Shown here in pieces: positions 7,391 to 12,815 of a stretch of 15,463 bases of DNA; the stretch's first letter is position 1, and each line of letters begins with the position of its first letter. A program made the translations under genes and the position numbers. The notes under the pieces are model-generated. The model was given only the letters and a program-made list of their open reading frames with translations. It made no database searches and had not been told where the DNA came from. Source of the DNA: Candidatus Omnitrophota bacterium (GTDB taxonomy: Bacteria > Omnitrophota > Gorgyraeia > Gygaellales > Profunditerraquicolaceae); the NCBI GenBank assembly GCA_028716305.1, contig JAQUQA010000012.1:1-15463 (forward strand), given 5' to 3'.

Positions 7391-7523
7391 GACCACGTAC
7401 CAAGGACCACGTACCAAGGACCAAGAACCAAGGACCAAGAACCAAGGACCAAGAACCAAGGACCAAGGACCACGTACCAAGAACCATGCTTGCCTGGTCC
7501 GTGGTTCATGGTCCGTGGTCCGA
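7391..7523. repeat. Tandem heptamer array with inverted end (ACCAAGG-type)
   Basis: From 7392 to 7489 there are fourteen in-phase 7-bp units of the form ACCANNN, mostly ACCAAGG alternating with ACCAAGA, with ACCACGT at units 1, 3 and 12. After a 6-base interruption, four units of the reverse-complement type follow (GGTCCGT, GGTTCAT, GGTCCGT, GGTCCGA; 7496-7523). The right end can therefore fold onto the left end. The array fills the space between the divergent cyclase and rpsU promoters, ending 8 bases before the rpsU -35 box and disrupting neither. Translations through it give repetitive W/L/V/G or P/R/T/K peptides that are not genes. It resembles heptanucleotide short tandem repeats known from some cyanobacteria in form only. 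Confidence 0.92.
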
Positions 7524-7531
7524 GTAAATAT

Positions 7532-7560
7532 TTGACAGGCGCGGCAAACAATGCTATACT
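7532..7560 (+). promoter_or_regulatory. Extended consensus promoter for rpsU and downstream genes
   Basis: TTGACA (7532-7537), a 17-base spacer and TATACT (7555-7560), with TG one base before the -10 box (an extended -10), make a very strong promoter. The predicted start near 7567 leaves a leader of about 60 bases before the rpsU start codon. No clear riboswitch or attenuator was seen in that leader. It is the only strong promoter found ahead of the run from rpsU to the Trm112-like gene. Confidence 0.85.
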
Positions 7561-7629
7561 AACTTTTTGTCTTACAGGAAAATACGACTAATTCGCTAAA
7601 AAAATTTGAAGAGAAAGGAGATGATTTAA

Positions 7630-7791
7630 TTGCCGGAAATAGAAATCAGAAAAGACGAATCTTTTGAATCCGCCCTGCGCCGCTTTAAGCGCCAAATCGA
7701 GCAGGAAGGCATCCTTAAAGAGATCAGGGAACGTAAACACTACGAAAAGCCCAGCGAACGCAAGCGTAAAAAGGCCAGGAGAAGAAAATAG
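7630..7791 (+). CDS. rpsU: 30S ribosomal protein bS21
   Basis: The 53-residue, strongly basic product is bS21, a late-assembling small-subunit protein that helps initiation. It begins PEIEIRKDESFESALRRFKRQ and ends in the typical arginine/lysine tail (KRKKARRRK). The start codon is TTG, fixed by a strong AAAGGAG (7614-7620) 9 bases upstream and by the family's usual start two residues before the first strand. An ATG directly after the Shine-Dalgarno sequence (7621) is followed by ATT and a stop, so it is not the start. The gene follows a strong promoter and lies 6 bases before the TIM-barrel gene. Its small size and TTG start make it easy to miss. Confidence 0.92.
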   Translation: MPEIEIRKDESFESALRRFKRQIEQEGILKEIRERKHYEKPSERKRKKARRRK

Positions 7792-7797
7792 AGAGCT

Positions 7798-8709
7798 ATG
7801 GATTTTGCACTTTCAACATCCTGGAACGCTTACCGTTACACAAAAGCTAAAGAATTGATCTTTGAAATCAAAGAGATCGGCTTTAACAAAGTAGAGCTGA
7901 GCTTCAATCTCACAACCTCAATGGTCAAGGATATCGCCTCTCTGGTCAGAGCCGGAGAAATTGAGGTTGTGAGTTTGCATAATTTCTGCCCGATCCCTCT
8001 CGGGATAAAACGCGAGCTGGCCCTCCCGGATTACTATTCCATGGCCTCCCCGGACCAAATGGCCAGGAAGAAGGCCGTGCAACAGACCAAAAAAACCATT
8101 GAAACTGCCGGGTCCCTGGGGGCAAAGGCGGTGGTCTTACACTGCGGAAGGGTAGAAATACCCGACCCCACCAGAGAAATGATCAATCTCTGGAAAAAGG
8201 ATGGCAGGCAAACTAATAGATTTCTCAGGCTCAAAGATACGGCCTTAAGACAAAGAAAGCTGCTGGCGCCTTTTTTTCTCGATAATACCTTAAAAAGCCT
8301 GGATGAGCTTGCCGGGTACGCGGAAAACCACGGGATCAAGCTGGGGATAGAAAACAGGTTTTATTTCCGGGAAATCCCCTCTTTCGAGGAGATCGGCAGG
8401 ATCCTGCGGGAGTTCCGGGGGTCCGCCATTCATTACTGGCACGATACCGGCCACGCGCAAATCATGGAAAATCTCGGCTTTGCCAGGCACAGCGATTTTC
8501 TTCTCCAATATTCAAAACATTTATTAGGGGCCCATCTGCATAACGTGATCGGTTGCGCGGATCATCAGGCACCCCTAAAAGGGGAAATTGATTTTAGCCT
8601 GTTCAAGAAATACCTCAAAAAGTGCACCCTGAAAATCGTCGAGGCGCACCGCCAGGCCTCGGCAGCTGAACTCAAGGCAAGCTTGAATTATCTAAAAGGA
8701 GCTCTCTAA
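7798..8709 (+). CDS. Sugar phosphate isomerase/epimerase-like TIM-barrel protein (AP endonuclease 2 family)
   Basis: This 303-residue protein belongs to the xylose isomerase-like TIM-barrel superfamily (AP endonuclease family 2), whose members use divalent metals to isomerise sugars or cut abasic DNA. The barrel opens with FALSTSWNAYRY. Likely metal ligands at the expected places are E185 (LGIENR), D216 and H219 (WHDTGHA), H246/H248 (GAHLHN) and E282 (KIVEAHR). The substrate cannot be read from the sequence, and the one-domain layout is commoner among sugar isomerases than among DNA-repair enzymes. The ATG at 7798 has only a weak GAGAG upstream. The stop shares a base with the start of the MEMO gene, so the two proteins are translationally coupled. 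Confidence 0.82.
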   Translation: MDFALSTSWNAYRYTKAKELIFEIKEIGFNKVELSFNLTTSMVKDIASLVRAGEIEVVSLHNFCPIPLGIKRELALPDYYSMASPDQMARKKAVQQTKKTIETAGSLGAKAVVLHCGRVEIPDPTREMINLWKKDGRQTNRFLRLKDTALRQRKLLAPFFLDNTLKSLDELAGYAENHGIKLGIENRFYFREIPSFEEIGRILREFRGSAIHYWHDTGHAQIMENLGFARHSDFLLQYSKHLLGAHLHNVIGCADHQAPLKGEIDFSLFKKYLKKCTLKIVEAHRQASAAELKASLNYLKGAL

Positions 8710-9530
8710 TGGCAACTGCCAAGCTACGGGTTGCCCAGGTAGCCGGCCAATTTTATCCTGCCTCGGCAGGAAGCCTGAAGAAACAAATTGAATCTTTCAT
8801 TGATCTTAAAGCGGCTAAAAAAGACGCCATTGCCTGCATGCTTCCGCATGCCGGATACGTTTATTCCGGGCTGGTCGCCGGGCAGACAGTCTGCCGGGTA
8901 AAAGTCAAAGAAACGGCTGTGCTCTTTGGGCCTAATCATACCGGAATGGGCCATGCCTACAGCATTATGACTTCGGGAACCTGGCAGACCCCGCTGGGGA
9001 ATCTGGAGATCGACCGGGAAATCGCGCGCGGCCTGCTTAAGGAATGCGCCTTCTTAAAGGAAGACGAAACGGCGCATCTGAATGAGCACTCGCTGGAAGT
9101 AGAGCTTCCTTTTCTGCAGTATTTCAATAAGGACCTGAAGATCGTCCCGATCGCGTTCATGTCGGACGACCTGGAGATCCTAAAAAAGATCGGACGGGAT
9201 ATCGCCCACAGCATAGAAGAGAGGTCCGCCCAGGGGTCGATCCTCATCGTTGCCAGCTCCGATATGACGCATTACGAACCCCAGGAACAGGCGGCAAAAA
9301 AAGACGCCCGGGCGATCGAGGCGATCCTGGAGCTTGACGAAGACAGGCTCTTCGAACGGATCGCGGAACTGCGCATCTCGATGTGCGGATACGCGCCGGT
9401 GATAGCCATGATCAGCGCGGCAAAAAAGTTAGGGGCAACAAAGGCAGAATTAATAAAATATCAAACCAGCGGCGACACCACGGGTGATCATGCAAGCGTG
9501 GTAGGCTACGCCGGAATCATCATCTCATAA
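8709..9530 (+). CDS. MEMO1-family protein (AmmeMemoRadiSam system protein B)
   Basis: The 273-residue product is a full-length MEMO protein, a metal-binding relative of LigB-type extradiol dioxygenases. The expected metal ligands are present: H47 in LPHAGYVYSG, H77 in FGPNHTG and C226 in SMCGYAP. Other family blocks are NEHSLEVELPFLQ (125-137) and SSDMTHYE (183-190). In many prokaryotes it is encoded with an AMMECR1-domain protein and a radical SAM protein; neither is in this window. The biochemical role is not settled for the family. AAGGAG lies 7 bases before the ATG, and the start overlaps the stop of the TIM-barrel gene (TAATG). Confidence 0.92.
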   Translation: MATAKLRVAQVAGQFYPASAGSLKKQIESFIDLKAAKKDAIACMLPHAGYVYSGLVAGQTVCRVKVKETAVLFGPNHTGMGHAYSIMTSGTWQTPLGNLEIDREIARGLLKECAFLKEDETAHLNEHSLEVELPFLQYFNKDLKIVPIAFMSDDLEILKKIGRDIAHSIEERSAQGSILIVASSDMTHYEPQEQAAKKDARAIEAILELDEDRLFERIAELRISMCGYAPVIAMISAAKKLGATKAELIKYQTSGDTTGDHASVVGYAGIIIS

Positions 9531-9534
9531 AAAT

Positions 9535-9888
9535 ATGGACGAAAAACGCAAAGACATTGACGAAAGCTGGAAAGAAGCCGTAGAAAAAGAAAAGGAGGGC
9601 CTCAAGGCCCAGGGGAAATTTGTGCCTCCGGAGGCGACTTTTACTTTTTTTATTACCACCCTTGCCTTGCAGGCATCGATTTCCATGGGGTTGATGGAGA
9701 ATCCGGCCACCAATAAAAAGGAAGAGGACCCGCAACAGGCCAGATTCCTGATTGACACGATCGAAATGATCAAAGTAAAGACAGCGGGAAACCTCTCCGC
9801 GGAAGAAAACAAGCTTCTGGAAGATATCCTTTATGAACTGAGGATGCAGTATATCTCAAAAAACAAGAATCAAGGGGCGGCTCAATGA
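9535..9888 (+). CDS. DUF1844 family protein
   Basis: The 117-residue protein matches the conserved hypothetical family DUF1844. The first 25 residues are charged and probably helical (DEKRKDIDESWKEAVEKEKE). The core then starts with VPPEATFTFFITTLALQASISMGL (30-53) and continues NPATNKKEEDPQQARFLIDTIEMIKVKTAGNLSAEE, ending in a helix (LLEDILYELRMQYI). The function is unknown. The hydrophobic stretch at 34-53 is too mixed to call a membrane segment with certainty. It has no Shine-Dalgarno sequence, starts 4 bases after the MEMO stop, and its stop overlaps the start of the zinc protein gene by 4 bases, so it is likely translated by coupling. Confidence 0.85.
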   Translation: MDEKRKDIDESWKEAVEKEKEGLKAQGKFVPPEATFTFFITTLALQASISMGLMENPATNKKEEDPQQARFLIDTIEMIKVKTAGNLSAEENKLLEDILYELRMQYISKNKNQGAAQ

Positions 9889-10046
9889 TCGACAAAGAAC
9901 TCCTGGATATCCTGGCCTGCCCGGCCTGCAAATCGGACGTCGAAGAAAAAGACGGCTGGATACTCTGTAAGGGGTGTAAAAGGAAGTATCCGATCCGTAA
10001 CGGGATACCGATTATGCTGGTTGAAGAAGCAGAGAAGAAAGCGTAA
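9885..10046 (+). CDS. Trm112-like zinc-ribbon protein (UPF0434)
   Basis: This 53-residue protein is a bacterial Trm112-like protein. It starts with MIDKELLDILACPAC and carries two cysteine pairs, C12/C15 and C28/C31, for one zinc ion, then the family ending KYPIRNGIPIMLVEE. Trm112 proteins bind and stabilise methyltransferases in eukaryotes and archaea; bacterial relatives are thought to act as small methyltransferase partners, but the partner here is unknown. The start overlaps the DUF1844 stop (ATGA), with AAGGGG upstream. The last codon and stop (GCG TAA) are the first five bases of the following heptamer array, so the repeat defines the C-terminus. Confidence 0.92.
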   Translation: MIDKELLDILACPACKSDVEEKDGWILCKGCKRKYPIRNGIPIMLVEEAEKKA

Positions 10047-10140
10047 AGCGTAAATCGCAAAGCGCAAAATTACAGCGCAAAGTTCAAAACGTTTTACACT
10101 TTAAACTTAAGTTTTGCGCTTTGCGCTTTGATCTTTGCGC
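10041..10140. repeat. Heptamer inverted array upstream of aroQ (GCGNAAA-type)
   Basis: The left half holds in-phase units GCGTAAA, GCGTAAA, TCGCAAA and GCGCAAA (10041-10068), then GCGCAAA (10075-10081). The right half holds the reverse-complement type in phase: TTTGCGC (10113-10119), TTTGCGC, TTTGATC and TTTGCGC (to 10140). The centre (10082-10112) is A/T-rich with TTTAAACTTAA. The whole can fold into a long imperfect hairpin. It starts inside the last codon of the Trm112-like gene and ends 10 bases before the aroQ Shine-Dalgarno sequence. Confidence 0.88.
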
Positions 10141-10164
10141 TGCACTCACGGAGAATCTATTGAT

Positions 10165-10599
10165 ATGAAAAAGATACTCATTATCCACGGCCCGAACCTG
10201 AACCTGCTGGGAACAAGAGAGCCGGCTGTCTACGGCAAGATCACCCTTGCCCAGATCAACAGGAAGCTGCAATCCCTGGCAAAGAGCAAAAAAATCTCTA
10301 TTAAAATCGTGCAATCTAACCTCGAAGGAGAAATCGTCGAGCTGATCGGAAAAACCCGGGGTAAATTTGACGGCATATTAATCAATCCTGCCGCCTACAC
10401 GCACACCAGCGTTGCTATCAGAGACGCGATTGCCGCTTCAGAGCTGCCAACGGTAGAGGTGCATCTCTCGAATATATACACCCGGGAAGAATTCAGGCAC
10501 AAATCACTGATCAGCCCGGTTGCCAAAGGCACGATTATGGGGTTCGGCCTGGATAGCTACTTATTGGGCCTGTTGGCGCTGCTCGATATTATAGAATAA
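10165..10599 (+). CDS. aroQ: Type II 3-dehydroquinate dehydratase
   Basis: The 144-residue product catalyses the third step of the shikimate pathway, 3-dehydroquinate to 3-dehydroshikimate, as a cytoplasmic dodecamer. The N-terminal HGPNLNLLGTREPAVYG contains the catalytic arginine (R18) and tyrosine (Y23). Substrate-binding and catalytic residues N74 (LINPAAYTHTS), H100 (VEVHLSNIY) and R111 (REEFRHKS) are all present. ATG at 10165 was chosen over an in-frame upstream ATG at 10135, which falls inside the heptamer array and would add ten non-family residues; GGAG lies 11 bases before the chosen start. Heptamer arrays flank the gene on both sides, splitting a block that is continuous in other bacteria. 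Confidence 0.96.
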   Translation: MKKILIIHGPNLNLLGTREPAVYGKITLAQINRKLQSLAKSKKISIKIVQSNLEGEIVELIGKTRGKFDGILINPAAYTHTSVAIRDAIAASELPTVEVHLSNIYTREEFRHKSLISPVAKGTIMGFGLDSYLLGLLALLDIIE

Positions 10600-10610
10600 C
10601 CTGGAACCAT

Positions 10611-10717
10611 AGCTTAAAACTCAAAACGCAAAGCGCAAAACTTAAACTTAAAACGTAAAACACTTTAAGCTTTACGCTGTAACTTTACGCTTTGAGCTTT
10701 GCGCTTTACGCTTACTC
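10611..10717. repeat. Heptamer inverted array between aroQ and pepP (GCNNAAA-type)
   Basis: This is built like the array on the other side of aroQ. The left half has GCTTAAA (10612-10618), GCGCAAA (10633-10639), ACTTAAA (10640-10646) and ACGTAAA (10653-10659). The right half has TTTAAGC (10664-10670) and TTTACGC (10671-10677), then four in-phase units TTTACGC, TTTGAGC, TTTGCGC and TTTACGC (10684-10711). The halves are imperfect reverse complements. The array starts 11 bases after the aroQ stop and runs to within 6 bases of the pepP start codon. Confidence 0.86.
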
Positions 10718-11770
10718 ATGAACACTAGGATTAATCAGCTAAAAGCTTCTTTAAAATCTGCAGGACTAAACGGCCTAATCGTATTCTCTTCAGCCAACAT
10801 CTCCTATCTGACCGGTAACAGAAGCAGGGACGCCTACCTGCTCATCCTGCCTAAAAGAAACATCTACCTTACAGACAGCCGTTATTACGAAGAGATAAAA
10901 AGGTCCCTTAAAAATTTCGAAGTCATAAAAATAGAGGATTCTTTTATTCAAACCCTGAAACAGATACTGGATAAAACCGGGGTAAAAAGCATTGCCTTTG
11001 AAGCAAGCCATCTTTCCTATGCCGCTTATCAAAAAATCAGCAAGAGATTGTCCGGGGTCCGCCTGATCCCCGCTTCGGGGCTGATCGAAGGGTTAAGAGA
11101 GATAAAGGACAGAAAAGAGCTCGCCCTGATCAGAAAAGCGGCAAAGATCGCCCTGGAGGCCTTTGATTTCATCGAGGGCCAGCTCAAACCCGGAAAAACA
11201 GAGTTGCAGATCGCGGCTGAATTGGAACGTTTTATTAAATACCGCGGCGGCTATGCCGCTTCTTTTGAGATTATCGTTGGCTCAGGGCCGAATTCCAGCT
11301 ACCCCCATCACCAGACCTCTTCCAGGGTGATCCGGCAGAATGAACCGGTGCTGATAGATGCCGGAGTAGATTACAAAGGATACAAATCCGACTTGACAAG
11401 GGTATTCTTTTTGGGTAAAATGAAACTTCTTGTCAGAGAGGTTTTTGATATTGTAAAAGAGGCGCAAGCCCAAGCCATTAAAAGAATTAAAGCCGGTGAG
11501 CCCCTGAGGAATATTGACGCCGCGGCACGCGGTTACATCGCGGAAAAAGGCCTGGGGGAGCTCTTCACACACACCACCGGGCACGGCGTCGGCCTGGAGG
11601 TCCATGAGGCCCCCAGGATATCGGCAAAAGAAACAAAAACCATAAAAGAGGGCATGGTTCTTACCATTGAACCGGGAATTTATTACCCAGGCTTCTTCGG
11701 CATCAGGATAGAAGATATGGTTGTGGTAACCAAGAAAGGAGCACAGGTCATCAGTGGCACTATCAATTAA
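10718..11770 (+). CDS. pepP: Xaa-Pro aminopeptidase (M24 family)
   Basis: The 350-residue protein is a cytoplasmic metallopeptidase that removes an N-terminal residue preceding proline. Residues 1-125 are the creatinase-like N-domain (SSANISYLTGNRSRDAYLLI). Residues 135-350 are the pita-bread catalytic domain with all five metal ligands: D214 and D225 (DAGVDYKGYKSDLTR), H289 (TTGHGVGLEVHE), E318 (TIEPGIYY) and E332 (GIRIEDMV). The ATG has no Shine-Dalgarno sequence because the heptamer array runs to within 6 bases of it; no other start fits the family. The 3' end overlaps efp by 17 bases. The neighbours match the order in Firmicutes, where the pepP-like yqhT lies between aroQ and efp. Confidence 0.94.
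   Translation: MNTRINQLKASLKSAGLNGLIVFSSANISYLTGNRSRDAYLLILPKRNIYLTDSRYYEEIKRSLKNFEVIKIEDSFIQTLKQILDKTGVKSIAFEASHLSYAAYQKISKRLSGVRLIPASGLIEGLREIKDRKELALIRKAAKIALEAFDFIEGQLKPGKTELQIAAELERFIKYRGGYAASFEIIVGSGPNSSYPHHQTSSRVIRQNEPVLIDAGVDYKGYKSDLTRVFFLGKMKLLVREVFDIVKEAQAQAIKRIKAGEPLRNIDAAARGYIAEKGLGELFTHTTGHGVGLEVHEAPRISAKETKTIKEGMVLTIEPGIYYPGFFGIRIEDMVVVTKKGAQVISGTIN
11393..11421 (+). promoter_or_regulatory. Candidate intragenic promoter inside pepP, facing efp
   Basis: TTGACA (11393-11398), a 17-base spacer and TAAAAT (11416-11421) match the sigma-70 consensus at 11 of 12 positions. It would start RNA near 11428, about 330 bases before efp, and could feed efp-accB-accC independently of the upstream repeats. 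It lies in codons around metal ligand D225, so part of the match is fixed by protein sequence; chance cannot be excluded. Confidence 0.4.
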
Positions 11771-12314
11771 CGAAATCAAATCGGGATTAACCTTACTAAT
11801 CGATGGCGAGGTTTGGTTGAGCATGGAATGCCAGCACGTTAAACCCGGCAAGGGGGCGGCTTTCGTCCGCGTAAAGATGCGCAATCTTAAAACCGGGAAT
11901 ATCCAGGAAAGGACTTTCCGGGGGGACGAAAAAATCGAACAGGCCTACGTCGAAGAGAGAAAACTCCAATTCCAATATCATTCCGGGCACCTTTATCACT
12001 TCATGGACCAGGATAACTATGAGGAGGTCGCGGTATCGGAAAATGTCCTGGGCGATGGGATAAAATTCCTCAAGGACAACCTTGAGGTTCTGGTATATTT
12101 TTTCAAAAATGAACCGCTGAACGTCGTTCTTCCGAATTTTATCGAGTTCCAGATAACCGAGACTGAGCCGGGGATCAAAGGCGATACCGCCAAAAGCGGA
12201 ACAAAACCGGCAACGATCGAAACCGGAGCAACGATCCAGGTCCCGCTATTCATAAACGTGGGGGACAGGATAAAACTGGATACCCGCAGCGCCAGCTACG
12301 TCGAGAGGGTCTAA
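11754..12314 (+). CDS. efp: Translation elongation factor P
   Basis: The 186-residue protein is EF-P, which relieves ribosomes stalled at polyproline stretches. The N-terminal KOW-like domain carries the loop CQHVKPGKGAAFVR; K33 in PGKG is the residue that protrudes to the peptidyl-transferase centre and is modified in many bacteria. The two OB domains follow, ending with the family stretch VPLFINVGDRIKLDTRSASYVERV. K33 at the tip points to a lysine-type rather than arginine-rhamnosylation system; no modification enzyme is encoded here. The start is GTG at 11754, overlapping pepP by 17 bases, with AAGGAG (11736-11741) and a closer AGG upstream. Position 19-26 (EVWLSMEC) departs a little from the usual wording. 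Confidence 0.95.
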   Translation: MALSINEIKSGLTLLIDGEVWLSMECQHVKPGKGAAFVRVKMRNLKTGNIQERTFRGDEKIEQAYVEERKLQFQYHSGHLYHFMDQDNYEEVAVSENVLGDGIKFLKDNLEVLVYFFKNEPLNVVLPNFIEFQITETEPGIKGDTAKSGTKPATIETGATIQVPLFINVGDRIKLDTRSASYVERV

Positions 12315-12355
12315 GGGGTAAACCGGTTTTACGGCTGAAACGAAAGGAAAGTAAA

Positions 12356-12811
12356 GTGAATATCAAAGAGATCAAGGAAATGATCAATCTGATGAATGAA
12401 AACAGCCTGATGGAATTGGAGGTCGAAAAAGACGGTATGCGCATCAGATTAAAGAAAACCTCTTTAGAAACTCAAAATTTCGGCGGACCGGTGATCATCG
12501 AGAAAGAAAGGACCGCCGATAGCGCAAGGTACAAAGAAGAAACCGAAGAGACACGGGATACCGCCTCGAAGAGCGTCGAAATCAAGGCGCCGATGGTGGG
12601 AACCTTCTATCGCGCCCCGTCACCGGAAGCCCCTCCATACACGGAAATCGGGCAGGTCATTGAGCCCGGCCAAGTCATCTGCATCATCGAAGCAATGAAG
12701 CTGATGAACGAGATCAAATCCGAGATCAAAGGTAAAATCGTAGACATTATCGTGGACAACGCTGAACCCGTGGAATTCGGGCAACCTTTATTTCTTATCG
12801 AGCCTCTCTAA
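12356..12811 (+). CDS. accB: Acetyl-CoA carboxylase biotin carboxyl carrier protein
   Basis: This 151-residue protein carries the biotin that shuttles CO2 between biotin carboxylase and carboxyltransferase, the committed step of fatty-acid synthesis. The N-terminal helix NIKEIKEMINLMNENSLMELEVE is the usual AccB start. A charged linker covers about 36-72. The biotinyl domain follows (IKAPMVGTFYRAPSPEAPPY from 77), with biotin attachment at K115 in EAMKLM. The bacterial 'thumb' segment (RAPSPEAPPYTEIG) is present, which separates AccB from other biotinyl domains. The start codon is GTG with AGGA 7 bases upstream. The gene follows efp by 41 bases and precedes accC by 4 bases. Confidence 0.96.
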   Translation: MNIKEIKEMINLMNENSLMELEVEKDGMRIRLKKTSLETQNFGGPVIIEKERTADSARYKEETEETRDTASKSVEIKAPMVGTFYRAPSPEAPPYTEIGQVIEPGQVICIIEAMKLMNEIKSEIKGKIVDIIVDNAEPVEFGQPLFLIEPL

Positions 12812-12815
12812 GAAA

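Noticed and set aside
7391..7523. CRISPR-like appearance of the repeat array
   Set aside because: The units are 7 bp with no spacers and no cas genes are present.
7254..7551. Overlapping open frames on both strands through the ACCANNN array, with repetitive W/L/V/G or P/R/T/K peptides
   Set aside because: They are translations of a 7-bp repeat, which reads open in several frames. They have no ribosome binding sites or family features.
7621..7629. ATG-ATT-TAA mini-frame before rpsU
   Set aside because: It touches the Shine-Dalgarno sequence with zero spacing, while the TTG at 7630 has ideal spacing and starts the bS21 sequence. The mini-frame could only matter as a minimal uORF, for which there is no evidence.
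9749..9777. TTGACA inside the DUF1844 gene as a promoter
   Set aside because: At 17-base spacing the -10 position is GTAAAG, a poor match.
9770..10314. Minus-strand frames with 'RFTLYA' and 'RFAIYALRF' peptides near the aroQ arrays
   Set aside because: They are read-throughs of the TTTGCGC-type heptamers and of antisense DUF1844, Trm112-like and aroQ coding sequence.
12318..12332. Palindrome centred on AACCGGTT between efp and accB
   Set aside because: It is short and imperfect beyond 8 bp, with no T-tract or promoter nearby, so neither an operator nor a terminator can be supported.
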